DNA of 64,000 bases from Saururus chinensis. Its lineage: Eukaryota; Streptophyta; Magnoliopsida; Piperales; Saururaceae. Made by a program: the position numbers and the translations under genes. Below, piece after piece: positions 10,842 to 22,900 of the stretch. The DNA lies in NCBI GenBank assembly GCA_035235625.1, contig CP141140.1:20108685-20172684 (forward strand), read 5' to 3'. The notes under the pieces were generated by a model. It was not told the DNA's origin, did no database searches, and saw only the letters and a list, made by a program, of their open reading frames with translations. Within the stretch, counting starts at the first letter, position 1. Every line of letters starts with the position of its first letter.

Positions 10842-11705
10842 TGTCACAAGGGTGGAGCTTTCTCTAGCGTCCTCAGCCTGTGATGGCCTGGTTGTCTCGC
10901 ACAATTAACAGCTAACTCTCCGTCCTTTCCTCTCGTATGCGCAGGGGAAAACAACTAAACAACCTACTCAACCTTCTCTAGTGCAAAGGGGCTCCGCCCA
11001 ATGCTTGTAAACACAATCTGTCGGTTACAATGGCAGGGAGAAGGGGTGGGGCTGACCAGCCAGATCGCAGGCAGAGAGGGGGCACCTTCTCTCTGGTTCG
11101 TCCTCTCTCTTTCTCTCTGGATTCCTGGATTTCTCAATGCCCAGGTCGCCCCCAGCCTTCCCCCTTATATAGACTCAGCATACGAGTCCGAGTCCTACTA
11201 GGAATACAATACAAGCTAGCCCAAAATACAGCATCCCTCCCTGTCCCAACTCTCCCAGCCCATGGTCATCCTAGCCAGCTTAGGAAACCTATGAAGGTCG
11301 CCCCAACCAACTTAGGAAACCTGTGAAGGATTCCAACTTTGACTAGGAGTCCAGCGTCCATCAGCTTCTAGAGTTCTGTCATCCGAGGAAACCTGTGCAT
11401 CGTCTCCTATCCAAATTAGGAGTAGGGCTGTGCTACCTCCCTGTGTCCTAGCGCTCCTAGGAGTCCGTCCCTAGGGTGTTGTGGCACCCAGCACACCACT
11501 AAGAGTCCTGCCCCCGCAGGGACTCTGTCTCATCCTGCTCTGCAAGGCGAGTGCTCATCTGGAACCGGTCCAACGCTGCTCCCAACATCCAACTGTGCCC
11601 AAGGGGCTGCTCAAGTTGTCCATCGCCCAAGCTAACTTGGTTGTCCGCTGCCAAGTATAGGGGGTAGCCACCCCCTTGTCTAAGCAAAAAGTGGAGGGGC
11701 TAACA
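10842..11705 (-). repeat. 3' LTR of the chromovirus
   Basis: 864 bp, the same length as the other LTR. On the element strand it begins TGTTAGCCCC and ends TTGTGACA. A TTATATAGACT sequence (about 11165 on the plus strand) and pyrimidine-rich runs lie within it. The LTR faces the NF-YB gene. Confidence 0.93.
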
Positions 11706-11720
11706 GGCCTCCCCCAACTA
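11706..11720 (-). other. Polypurine tract of the chromovirus
   Basis: Directly inside the 3' LTR the element strand reads GTTGGGGGAGGCC, a purine run in the position expected for the plus-strand primer of reverse transcription. Confidence 0.7.
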
Positions 11721-11754
11721 ATCCCTTTGACGTCCCCATCGAAGCTAAGTACTC

Positions 11755-13221
11755 TCAAACCTTGTCTTCGAACTGCCACAACGCGACGTCTCGCTCCCAG
11801 GTGTTCTCTGACTCCGGAAGACCTTTCCACTTAACCAAGTAGAAAATCCTCTTGTTCTTCTTGCTCATCCCTTCAACTCTCCTATCAAGGATGGCGTCAA
11901 CCTCCTTCTCAAAAGAGGTTTTAATCGTAGGCGGTGCTCTCTTCGAAGTACCTCTGCTGGCATCTTCTAAGTCTGAATGGAATGGCTTCAGGAAACTAAC
12001 ATGAAAAATTGGGTGAATTTTGAAGCGTTCAGGCAACTCGAGTTGGTATGCTAGCTGGCCAACTCGTTGCTTCACCTCAAAGGGCCCATCGTAGCGCTAT
12101 ATCAACCCTTTGTGCACGTCTTTCCTTCGCAGCTTCTTCCAAAGTTGGGGAGTAAGTTTCAGCATAACTCTGTCCCCAACCTGAAACTCAAGAGGTCTCC
12201 GGTTTCTGTCTGCATACTTCTTCATACGCTTGACTGCCTTGGCCAAGCAGTCACGCGCTTCCTCCATTCTCTCAGTCCGCCCTCTTGCCAAGCGATAGGC
12301 AGCGGGACACCTGCCTCCTGTCCGTTGTATGGCCACATCCGCTGGTATAAGAGGTTGCTAGCCGGTGGCCAACTCAAAGGGACTGCTTCCTGTGGTTGAA
12401 CTAGTGTGTAGGTTATAATAGAACTAAGCGACCTCCAGCAAGTCTACCCAATTTTTCTGGTTCGCTGTGACAAAGTGGCGTAGATACTCCTCCAAGATAG
12501 CATTCACCCGCTCCGTCTGCCCATCCGTCTGAGGGTGATTGCTGGTCGAAAAGTTAAGCTGAGTGCCTAACATCTCGAACAGTTGAGTCCAAAACTTGCC
12601 AGTGAATCGAGTGTCTCTATCGCTTACGATATCCGCAAGTAGTCCCCAATACTTGACAACGTTCCGAAAAAACAAATCCGCGGCCGTCTCAGGGCTGCAA
12701 GTCTTTGGGGCTGCTATGAACGTCCCATACTTGGAGAAGCGGTCTACGACCACCATAATCGATCCATATCCCTGCACAATCAGCAAACCAGTTATAAAAT
12801 CCATGGACAAGCTGACCCAAGGTCGGTCTGGAATGGGAAGGGGCTGCAGCATGCCCGCTTCCTTCTGCCTCTCCGTCTTGTCCTGCTGGCAAACCATACA
12901 CGTCCTGACATAATGCTCAACATCTTCCAGCATCCGCGGCCAGAAGTAATTCCAGGACAAAAGAGCATGCGTCCGCTCTTGCCCGGGGTGACCTGCCTAC
13001 GCAGAATCATGGGTCTCTCTTAGCAACCAGCGCCTCAAGCCGCCAGCCAAGGGGATGTAGGGTCGTCCTCCCTTTGCATACAGCACCCCCTGCTCCAACC
13101 AGAATCTCCGCGTAGACCCATCCTTCACGGATTCGATCAGCCTTAGGCAGACTTGATCGTTCTCTGTTGCTGCTCGTATCTGTTCTAGCATATCCCCTGC
13201 AACCTGCACCAAAGCCGCCAT
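11755..13221 (-). pseudogene. Chromovirus integrase with C-terminal chromodomain
   Basis: Remnants of the integrase that joins element DNA to the chromosome. The frames 12997-13221 and 12424-12960 hold the zinc-binding region (C..C in VRTCMVCQQ) and the catalytic core, with Asp in MDFITG, Asp in SDRDTRF and Glu in ERVNAILEEY. 12097-12336 has the downstream GDRVMLKL segment. 11755-12075 ends with a chromodomain (EVDAILDRR...YLVKWKGLPESENTWE), which in this group is thought to guide integration to modified histones. Stops near 12996 and 12423 and between the later frames break it. Confidence 0.88.
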
Positions 13222-13255
13222 CGTAGCCTCTGGGTCCGTCCGTCGGCTGAGGGCA

Positions 13256-14375
13256 TCAGTACTCCAACATGAAATCGAACTCAGCCAAAAATTCCTGCCA
13301 ACGTGCCTGCTTAGGGGAGAGTTTCTTCTGCATAGTGAAGTAGCTCGTGGCTACGTTATCTGTCCGGACTAGAAACTTTGCACCCAGCAAGTAATGTCTC
13401 CACGCTCTAAGGCAATGGACCAACACAGTCATCTCTTTTCCGTGGACTGAATACCTCTGTTCGGTCTCATTGAGCTTTTGGCTCTCATATGCAACAGGGT
13501 GATTAGACTGGATCAACACACCTCCAATTGCCTGATCGAAACGTCAGTTTGCACCTCAAAGGGCACATCGAACTCTGGAAGTTTGAGCACAGGCTCAGAG
13601 GATATGGCATCCTTAAGCCGCTCGAACGCTGCCTGGCTGCCTCAACCCAGCACCAAGGCCTGTCTTTCTTCAGAAGGTCGGTCAGCGTTGCTACCTTCTT
13701 CGAATAATTCCTGATGAATCTCTGATAGTAGTTCGCAAGTCCCAAGAATAATCTCAGCTCTATCACCTTAGTCAGGACTGGCCACTCAGCAATGGCCCTG
13801 ACCTTTCGCCCATCCATCCTTACTCTGTCATCCGCTATGCAATGCCCAAGGAACTCTATCTCTGTTTGTGCAAAGCGGCACTTCTCAAGCTTCAGAAACA
13901 GCTTGTGCTCCCTTAGCCTTTCCAGCACGATCCTTAGATGGCCCACGTGCCCATCCAAGGTAGCGTTGTACACCACTATATCGTCAAGGTAAACAACCAC
14001 AAACCAGTCCAAGTAGAGTCTGAATACATCGGTCACCAGAGTGCAAAAGGTGGCTGGTGCGTTCGTCAAGCCGAAGGGCATAACTAGAAACTCAAACAGC
14101 CCATAGCGTGTCACCATCACTATCTTCGCCTCGTCCCCCACAGCTATACGTACCTGCCAATAACCCGACCTGAGATCCAGCTTGGTGAAATAGGAAGCCT
14201 TCGCCAAATGATCAAACAAGTCATCCACAAGAGGGACTAGGTACTTGTTCTTCACTGTAATCTGATTCAATGCTCGATAGTCCACACATAATCGTAAGGA
14301 TCCGTCCTGTTTCCGCTGAAATAGGACTGGGGCCCCGAAAGGAGCCTTAGATGGTCTGATAAAACCCGCCTTCAA
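13256..14375 (-). pseudogene. Chromovirus reverse transcriptase and RNase H
   Basis: The RT part (13503-14375) shows [39 protein letters not shown] and the catalytic [10 protein letters not shown], followed by the [12 protein letters not shown] connection region. Near 13620 the frame shifts. The RNase H part continues in another frame (13256-13519) with KEMTVLVHCLRAWRHYLLG and the DN of VRTDN. A stop shortly upstream separates RT from protease. Inactive as it stands. Confidence 0.9.
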
Positions 14376-14644
14376 CAGCTCGTCAAGCTGCTTCTGGAGC
14401 TCTGCTAACTCTGGTGGAGCAATGCGATAAGGGGCTCTGGCTGGAGGATGAGTCCCTGGAATCAGCTCAATCGCATGGTTACAGCCCGTCGTGGTGGAAG
14501 GGTTTGCAGCAACTCTAGTGGCATAATGTCCGCAAACTCGCTCAGCAACATCTCCACCTTCTCTAGAATGCCTCAGGCTGTATTCTCAGCTTCCACCATC
14601 ATGACCAAGTAGGTCTTATGGCCCTACTCAAGGCCTTTCATCAG

Positions 14645-15214
14645 CTAAAGCGCAGACACAACCTGCACCTTTGTCTCGCCTTTGTTCTCAGCAACAAAGC
14701 ATGGTATCCTCTCGTCGCCAATGAGGATTCCCCTAAGGTGTGGCATCACGGACACCTTAGCCAATCTCATGAAGTTTAGCCCAAGGATCAACTCAAAGTC
14801 ATCCAAGGGAACAACAGTGAAGTTCACTCTGCCTGTCCAATTACCAACCCGCACCGGCAAGTCATGGACAACTCCTAGGATAGGGGTTGCCACTGAGTTC
14901 ACTGCCTTGATCCGGGCTTGAGCCTTCTCCATCTTCAGTCCCCAAGCTTTAACACACTTCTCTGCAAGGAAATTATGGGACGCACCTGTGTCAACCAGCG
15001 CCCGTACTGGTTGTTTGTCTAGAACGGCCTCAACGTATATCAGCCCGCCATGGTCTGCCTTCTCCTTTCGGATAGCGCTCACAATCTGCATGGGATTCAT
15101 ACGGGCAGTGACCTCCTCTTCCGAATAAGAGTCATCCTCCACAACCACAGCATTCAGCTTCTCCCTCTTTGGGCACTCCTTGGCACGATGAGGACCTTGG
15201 CAGATGAAGCAGGC
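14645..15214 (-). pseudogene. Chromovirus zinc knuckle and aspartic protease
   Basis: A CCHC nucleic-acid-binding knuckle (CFICQGPHRAKEC, C-x2-C-x4-H-x4-C) lies at about 15174-15214. It is followed by a retropepsin-like protease with the active-site ALVDTGASHNFL and the flap/core text DFELILGLNF. The frame ends in an in-frame TAG at 14645. Confidence 0.88.
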
Positions 15215-16258
15215 TATCCCCTTCGATTTGTTGGGTTCAACCTGTTCACTGCGCCTCCCCTTAGAGTCATTCCTGCGTACCTCACCGTTCCCACCATTCC
15301 ATCTACATCCGCCCTTAGAGGAAGAGGTCCCCTTGTCTCATTTCTGTGTGGCTGGTTCGGACTTATAGTCAACCAACCTTTCAGCCGCTGTGATGGATGA
15401 AGGAAGGTCTCGTACGTTCTGCCTTCTCAACTCGTTCTGCGCCCAATTCTGGAGACCGGTCAGAAAGTTGAACAACTTGTCCTCCTCTATCACGTGTTTG
15501 ATGTCCAAGAGGAGGGACTGAAATTGTTTAACGTACTCCCTGACTGTCCCCGTTTGCTTCAGCTTCCTGAGAGAATCTCGTGCAACCCACGCCGTGTTCG
15601 TGGGGAGGAACTGCTCCCTGAGTTCCTTCTTCATCAACGCCCAAGTCTGGATAGGGGGACACCTAGCAGCAATGTCGTCTTCCAGCCTGGTTCGCCACCA
15701 AAGTTTGGCATCTCCTGAGAGATACAAACTCGTCACCATAACCTTCTCCTCGTCCACAGTATGTGTGATCACGAAGAACTGCTCCATATCCCAAACGAAG
15801 TTCTCGATGTCCTTAGCACTCCGCGAACCAGAGTAGGACTTCGGTTCAGGCACCTTCGCTTTCTTCATGGACTACCCTGTCTTGGATCTGGTCTCCGCCT
15901 CTGATCCTACAGGCGATGAGTTCAAAACAGCGCGCTCAATTAGGGCTATTTTGTCTGTTAATTCTTGCACCTTCTCATCAGTTTTGGTCCTCAAATCACA
16001 CAGCTTTTCCCTCATGTACTCCTTCGTAGCAAGGGTGTCTGCAGCAACTCGAGCAGCACCTCCAGTGGAAGTGCCCTCTCTAGCATCATCCGCATAGGCA
16101 CCTATCTCCAGCAAGGAGAGACGCTGGTCAAAGGCTCCAACACGTTCCTGGACAGAACGCAGTGTAGCCTGGACATTAGCCAGCGTCCTTGGGGCCAACT
16201 TCAGGGCTTCCAGCTTCGCTTCCACCTTTGTCAAGCGTGTAAGCATGGAGCCTGTCAT
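15215..16258 (-). pseudogene. Chromovirus gag
   Basis: The N-terminal part (15872-16258, 128 codons from the ATG at 16258) is rich in Leu/Lys/Glu and probably coiled-coil. An in-frame TAG at about 15872 separates it from the retrotransposon capsid domain (15338-15868), recognised by the sequence around GDAKLWWRTR and LREQFLP. A further in-frame TGA follows the 15338 frame before the zinc knuckle. Parts before and after the TAG are in the same frame. Confidence 0.85.
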
Positions 16259-16267
16259 GGTGGTTCC

Positions 16268-16713
16268 TTCGCTGTCCGATTCAGTAAGGAAACCTGGGTT
16301 CTAGGGTCGTCAAGTGCCCTACAAGAATACTTGGAACATACCTGGTTCGTTTGTATCCCGACAATGGAACCAACTGTCACAAGGGTGGAGCTTTCTCTAG
16401 CGTCCTCAGCCTGTGATGGCCTGGCTATCTCGCACAACCAACAGCCAACTCTCCGTCCTTCCCTCTTGTATGCGTAGGGGAAAACTCCACCCCTTCGCTG
16501 TCCGATTCAGTAAGGAAACCTGGGTTCTAGGGTCGTCAAGTGCCCTACAAGAATACTTGGAACATACCTGGTTCGTTTGTATCCCGACAATGGAACCAAC
16601 TGTCACAAGGGTGGAGCTTTCTCTAGCGTCCTCAGCCTGTGATGGCCTGGCTGTCTCGCACAACCAACAGCCAACTCTCCGTCCTTCCCTCTCGTATGCG
16701 TAGGGGAAAACAA
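16268..16713. repeat. 226-bp tandem duplication across primer site and LTR end
   Basis: The block from TTCGCTGTCC (16268) to GTAGGGGAAAAC is repeated at an offset of exactly 226 bp (16494). Each copy holds part of the leader, the primer-binding site and the terminal ~113 bp of the LTR, so the element has two candidate LTR/leader junctions (16375 and 16601). I see only two differences between the copies, far fewer than between the two LTRs. The inner copy also carries the right-LTR base at the sites where the LTRs differ, so the duplication arose after insertion. Confidence 0.92.
16581..16598 (-). other. Primer-binding site of the chromovirus
   Basis: Two bases inside the 5' LTR the element strand reads TGGTTCCATTGTCGGGAT. 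It has the obligatory TGG, complementary to a tRNA CCA end, but is not the tRNA-iMet type common in plant gypsy elements. I cannot assign the tRNA. A second copy lies 226 bp away in the duplication. Confidence 0.55.
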
Positions 16714-17464
16714 CTAAACAGCCTACTCAGCCTTCTCTAGTGCAAAGGGGCTCCGCCCAATGCTTGTAAACACAATCCGTCGGTTACAATGGTAGGGAGA
16801 AGGGGCGGGGCTGACCAGCCAGATCGCAGACAGAGAGGGGTCACCTTCTCTTTGGTTCATCCTCTCTCTTTCTCTCTGGATTCCTGGATTTCTCAATGCC
16901 CAGGTCGCCCCCATCCTTCCCCCTTATATAGACTCAGCATACGAGTCCGAGTCCCACTAGGAATACAATACAAGCCAGCCCAAAATACAGCATCCCTCCT
17001 TGTCCCAACTCTCCCAGCCCATGGTCGTCCTAGCTAGCTTAGGAAACCTGTGAAGGTCGCCCCAACCAACTTAGGAAACCTGTGAAGGATTCTGACTTCA
17101 ACTAGGAGTCCAGCGTCCATCAGCTTCTAGAGTTTTGTCATCCGAGGAAACTTATGCATCGTCTCCTATCCGTACTAGGAGTCGGGCTGTGCTGCCTCCC
17201 TGTGTCCTAGCCCTCCTAGGAGTCCGTCCCTAGGGTGTTGTGGCGCCCAGCACACCACTAAGAGTCCTGCCCGCGCAGGGACTCCGCCTCAGCCTGCTCC
17301 GCAAGGCAAGTGCTCATCCGGAACCGGTCCAACGCTGCTCCCAACATCTAACCGTGCCCAAGGGGCTGCTCAAGTTGTCCATCGCCTAAGCTAACTTGGT
17401 TGTCCGCTGCCAAGTATAGGGGGTAGCCGCCCCCTTGTCTAAGCAAAAAGTGGAGGGGCTAACA
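16601..17464 (-). repeat. 5' LTR of the chromovirus
   Basis: 864 bp and collinear with 10842-11705 without length differences. The outer edge (GGGGCTAACA) is followed directly by the right target-duplication copy CCTAG. Confidence 0.93.
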
Positions 17465-17469
17465 CCTAG

Positions 17470-17725
17470 TTACCTTATAACCTTTGTCTAACAGGCATTG
17501 CTGGAAGATTTATTACTACTCAATTAACACTGATCAACTAGTTGGAAAGATTTATTTCTACACAGTCAACGGTTGATCGACCAGTTTATAGAGATTTATC
17601 GCTGGTTTCGTGTGCAGCTTTGATAGAAGTTCTAGAATGCTTTCATCTGTTTTAACAGCCCAGTGTCTCATGTTGAATGTTCCTCCCTCCCTGGCCATGC
17701 ATTTGCACTTATGTCTCGAGTTACA
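17470..17725. other. Spacer between chromovirus and MITE
   Basis: AT-rich intergenic DNA. The two sides of the chromovirus insertion would join here at CCTAG. Nothing else is recognisable. Confidence 0.4.
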
Positions 17726-17930
17726 TACTTTCTCTGTCCTATTTTAATAGCTTCATTTAGCAAAAAAATTTATTTTATATTAATAGTCATATTTTGTTCA
17801 ATTTAAGTAATTGGGTGCTTAAAAAAGAGTATCATAAGCCTATATTCCCTTCTCTAATATATGGGTTTTACCATTAAATAAAAGTTATTATTTTTTTAAA
17901 TGTAGTTATTACTATTGCATGGAGCGAGTA
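17726..17930. mobile_element. Stowaway-like MITE
   Basis: The ends are TACTTTCTCTGTCC and the inverted GGAGCGAGTA, with TA at both borders, and the interior begins ATTTTAATAGCTTCATTTAG as in other copies here. About 205 bp, diverged. Confidence 0.6.
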
Positions 17931-19991
17931 TGTGTAAAATTTTGAAAATGGTAGGGATAATTAAAAATTTCATTACAACGATCAACCGAGTTGAGAAGCA
18001 ATCGATCCATCGAAGAAAAAATGTTGACATTCATTTCATACGTCAATTGGTCCAGAAACCGATCGATCAAGACATGAAAATAATTTAACAGGCCTCTTAT
18101 CAATCGATCGATCTGGAAAACAAGTGATCCATTTAAAATGCAAAACAACAAGATTACAGTTGCTTGAACGATCGATCAATCAGTCTTATAGTTATTTCAA
18201 ATAAATTTAGTTTTATTATGACTTTGAACAAAGGCTTGTGTCCTTTTTTAAGGGGATTCATCCCAAAGTAAAAAAAAAAAAGTTTTTCACTCATAAAAAG
18301 AGAACTTTGATTTATTCTCACGATTTTCATCAAATTGCCTTGATTTCTCTTTCATGCATAAGAGAAAACAAGGTTTTAGTCATTTATTCCAAAGAAGATT
18401 AGAGCTTTGTCTTAAAAAATGTAAATTGCAAGCAAAAGAAAAAAACTTCCTTCTATCTTGAGAATAAGTATGCAAAATTCCCGACTACACCCTAAAAGCA
18501 AGATTGGTAGGAGCAAATACTATTTTTAGGAAAGGAAATACATGTCTTAAAGCAAAGTGTGTTATAATGTATTTTCTACAATAAATTTTAAGATTTGAAG
18601 TCTTTTCTACAAGGAATTGTTCAAGCACTTCAATCACCCTGTAACTAAAACCAGTTTAAAGATTGGAACATTATCAAGTCATAATGTATAAGAATTTACC
18701 ACCAAAAATATGTACAATGACCTCTAGTTACATATCTACAATGGCCTCTCAGTGGGTGCCATAGCGATTATAATCTACAGCGATCTGGCACCATTCGGCT
18801 AACACCATCTCCAACTTTTTTAAGTCCAGTGGCAACCTCACCTCCATTATCTATTCTGTATCAGCCGTCAGTCCGTATTCTTTTTTTCTGTTGTATTTGC
18901 AGTGAGTTTTCTAAAAGGTCCCTTTTTTGCCCAATCAGCAGACGTAAGTCCGCTAAATCTTGAGCAGGCATGCAAGTTGTAAGAAGGGGACCAGATACCG
19001 TGGTCCGCGGATCTATCGGTGGAAAGACTTATAACTTTACTTTTGCATATATTGACAGCTATGATGTCATCGTTCATTGAACCACAAAACCGGGAAGACA
19101 TAAAACTTTATTTCATTTTTTGTTTATATTGACATTGGTATGACGCCAAAGATCATCGAACCAGGACCCAGACGTATAGCACAACGGACCGGGAAAACAT
19201 TGCTTGTGAACAACATACAGAAAGAAAAACATTGATTCAAGCCCATCCACCTACTAACGCTGCAGGAGCAAATGTTTTTAGAAGCCAGGTACAGACGGAG
19301 TCCATTGAAGCAGATGCACGAAGTTCCATTAAAGGCTACTGTACTGATTATCCAACGCGACGAGGCCATCCAACGCCATCTAATTACCTTTTTTACATTG
19401 CTAACTTTGTCTAAAAAAGACAGCAAGGTGAAAACAACGGCCGCAACAACACTCCCATGACCCTTTCCAAAAGCATATATCGACACAAACACCATCAACA
19501 GAGAGATGGTTAATCATTTCCATAAGACTTTTGAAGGACGGCGCAGAATCAGTTTCTGTTCAAGTCAGTATCATACAGATAGACAACGAAATTTGAAACC
19601 ACAAACTTAAATAATCCTGTCACAAGATATGCATCTTTTAACCCCCTCGCATTGTTATTGGCAATTCAATAGTTCACAGAAGAGAGATCTTCAACATAAG
19701 AAAGTTATGACGCTTCATCAGCAAAATCTTGGCTGGATCTCTACATACTCGGCAACTCACCCTAAGAGCAACAAACAAGCCAATATTACACATCTATAAG
19801 TTAGCCTATACTAGACGAATGATTACCTAAAAATTTATGTCATGTACACTAGTACAACATGCTATCCACAGGAATGACAATCCCAAGCCTGTCAACAATT
19901 AACTGCCAGTGAATCCTACAGAAAGTTACTCATCCTGCAGAGGCATCGTGCAATCCACGGCCTCACAACAAATAGTTCAGCTGAGCTTTAT
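17931..19991. other. Intergenic DNA and 3' flank of the DEK gene
   Basis: No coding sequence is supported. CGATCGATC-rich stretches occur at about 17980-18180. Two loosely repeated segments (ATATTGACA..TATGA..TCATCG(T/A)..GAACCA and nearby CGGGAA(G/A)ACAT) lie at about 19046-19105 and 19126-19200. The part from about 19800 to 19991 is probably the DEK 3'UTR (minus strand). Confidence 0.4.
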
Positions 19992-22900
19992 CTACTCAGA
20001 GTCACCGTCTTTATCAGAAGCTTCTGCCTTTTCGTCCTTATCAGCACCCTCATCTTCTTCTTCATCAGACTCTGCCTCTGCAAGCTTCGTCAGCTCTTCC
20101 TGAATCATACCCTTGATCTCTGCCTTACGTGGCATGAGATCCACATCAAAGTGACTTGCTGCAACAGAGAAGATATGTTAATATAGCCATTAAAGTTTAC
20201 CTATTTGACACATAGTTGCTGGCCTTGATATTTACCAAGTTGCTTTAAAATGTCAGTGAAAGTTGCCTGAAAAAAGGAGATAACCACAAAACATCAGAGT
20301 GCATTTCCCAATAAACATATTGAGAAATGCTAATCAACATAAAACTCTCAGCTTGTTCATGAAAGCTTACCGTATTAAAGTCAACCTCCTTCAAAATGTC
20401 ACAGATTGCTTTTCGCAGTTCATTTTCACTGGGTTTGGAGTCATCTTTTTTAGTTCTATTCCTACCTCTTCCAACCTTAGATGCTGCAAACAAGGAAATA
20501 CAATTTTGAAAAGCCCATATGCACATCTTTTAAAAAAATACTCAAGACAAACAAAATGCAACCAGTTATATGTTAACAAAAAACATGACAGTGCTTCAAG
20601 TTCAAAATTGTCCGCTGTAATTGCACTGCAGCAAATAGCATCGGTATATATTGGCCATACAGGTGTCTTGACAAGAATAAAATTAGAGTAAAGATAGGGG
20701 ACACTGAGCGAAGAGACAATGAACATTTGGCCCAGTTTGAGGCACAAGGCCCAACTGATATAAACTGGGTGAAATTTTATCAGATTTAATGCCATTAAAA
20801 CAGCTGGATGAGGTTTAGTGGAAGGGGAATCAAACAAAATACTGCTCCAAATTTCATATGCCCCCTTCCTCCCCACCAAATCACACTGCTCTTTTAATTC
20901 CTTGGTTCCATCCCTCATGTACCTCCACCAACCATTAATTTGTTCCAGGATTGACGCAGCAAAAAATATTTCTACTCGAATATTTTCTTTACTGAGTATT
21001 AACTACTATTATTGAACAGCAAAAAGATGTGCTTGCTCTACTTGATAATTCTGATCTCCCCTCAAACCCGATCTTCTACCCAACCATACTAAGGTAACCA
21101 CACTAAAATGCTGCGTGCAAACCACTATTTACTAGGAATTCATCATCACTCCAAAACCAAAACACCTTCTCCTTATTCATTATATAGCTAAACCTACAGG
21201 TAGACACCATCTTACACAGTAGAGGTAAATAAAATGCAAAATTTTCATGCAAGTTTCAATATTTGAAGTTAAACGTACCACTTTTTTCCTTCTGAGGCGA
21301 TTTTGATGAACTTGTTGATTTCTTCTTAGGAGTCATTTCTTTTTTCCTCTTCTTCGGCAAGGATCCTGAACTCTTATCAAGAGATTTTTCTACTTTGACT
21401 TGTTTGGAAGATGATTTTTTAGACGGTGCTTTCTGGGGGGTAGAAACTGCTTTCTTGGGAGTGTCAACTTTCTTGCTTTTGGCTTTTGCAGCAGATGCAC
21501 TCTTAGAGGATGACTTTTTAAGGCTCTGTTCCGAAGGTTCTGAATCTTCCTCGTCGTTTTCTTCTTCAAAATTCTTTTCCTCTTTGTCACTTTCGGACTG
21601 CTCAGCCACTTCATCACCATCATCTTCATCTGGAACTCCATTTTCATTTTCTTCATCTTCTTTATCATCCTCAGATTCATCATCTGACTCGGGTTCACTC
21701 CTCTTTGCTTTTGATGAGTCTTCACTCTTCCTTCGTTTCTGTTAAAAATAATAACAAATTAAATAAGAAGCTCAATAGAAACATCAAACTAATTCCAAGG
21801 CAACACTGATTTTTAAGTTATTGTAGGTTGCACCATCAGCATCATATAATTTACAAAGTTCAAGGTATAAAGTGCAAACACTTATCTGGCCAGATATACA
21901 CAGAGATTTAGAGATAGATGTTAGATTCATGTATACAGCCTGAATTACACCCACCAGATGGCACCCAATTAACCAACCTTGGAAGAGCTATTTATAGATC
22001 TATCCCCAGATTTTCTCGGAGCACTTGTTTTGGGTGTCCGCTTACGCTTTCTAGTGTTACTTGACTGCACATTGAACAAACATTATAATGAACAGATAGA
22101 GCAGGAATCATTTACTAAAAGCATTGTACTTATATCTTTAATTTATATGTACAAGCTGGTATAAAAGACATTTTCAGAACTCTTGTCTTCAGCATGCTTG
22201 AACCTCAATGTACTTGCACTCAGCATTGACATAAGATTATAAAAGATGATAGAAGGCACGCAAATACATCTAACAAATTACCACTCCAGTAAAAACACTA
22301 AAAATAAGATCCTTCCATATCCTAAATAGCAACACATCACATATATAAGACCCAGAAAAGAAAAGTCCATGGCCAGAACCTGCTCTTTGTCTGCAAGTAT
22401 GACCTCTGTTGTAGCATGAGGAGCTGCCATGAAGTCCAACAATCTGGCCACTATATCTTCCTGAAAGGTGATATCTCTATCATTACATGGAGACTTACAT
22501 ATGACAATAATAAAACTTCAGCGACTATATACGCAACCAACCTTCCTTGTATTAGCTTTTGAAACAGGTATGTCAAGAATCTCACAGATATCACATAGCT
22601 TGTCCTTGAACAATTTGTCGAGCTTCTCCTTTATTTTAGCTCTTTGTTTTTCCTACAAAAAGTCAATTTCGCACTATAACAATAGAAGCAGGGAGACAAG
22701 GTATCATGCAAACTATCAGTAGCAACGGAGAAAAAACAGGAAGAGACCTATAAGGTGTTATTCTAAAAATATACAGATCATGTTCAGGCTGCAAACATAA
22801 GATATTAAAATGACAGTAGCTAAGAGTAGAACTAGAAATAAATAATTTTGAAACATTTATGCATATAATATAATTAACAAACCAAGAAGCCTTCAACAAT

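Larger units (their letters stand above)
10842..17464 (-). mobile_element. Complete but inactivated Ty3/gypsy chromovirus
   Basis: A 6,623-bp LTR retrotransposon on the minus strand. It has two 864-bp LTRs with TG/CA ends, a primer-binding site, a polypurine tract and the 5-bp target duplication CCTAG at 10837-10841 and 17465-17469. The order of remnants read on the minus strand is gag, zinc knuckle, protease, reverse transcriptase, RNase H, integrase, chromodomain; gypsy order plus chromodomain makes it a chromovirus. Integrase text such as HPQTDGQTERVN and EEYLRHFV may point to the Galadriel-like lineage, with low certainty. Several in-frame stops and at least one frameshift break the coding region, so it cannot be autonomous. 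The LTRs differ at about 47 positions by my hand count (about 5%), mostly transitions, so the insertion is a few million years old at usual plant rates. Confidence 0.95.

Noticed and set aside
16255-16703. Twin near-identical frames on both strands
   Set aside because: Produced by the 226-bp duplication of leader and LTR, which is non-coding.
16268-16713. Idea that the duplicated primer site arose by template switching during reverse transcription
   Set aside because: The two copies are far more alike than the two LTRs, and the extra copy carries right-LTR-specific bases, so it is later than insertion.
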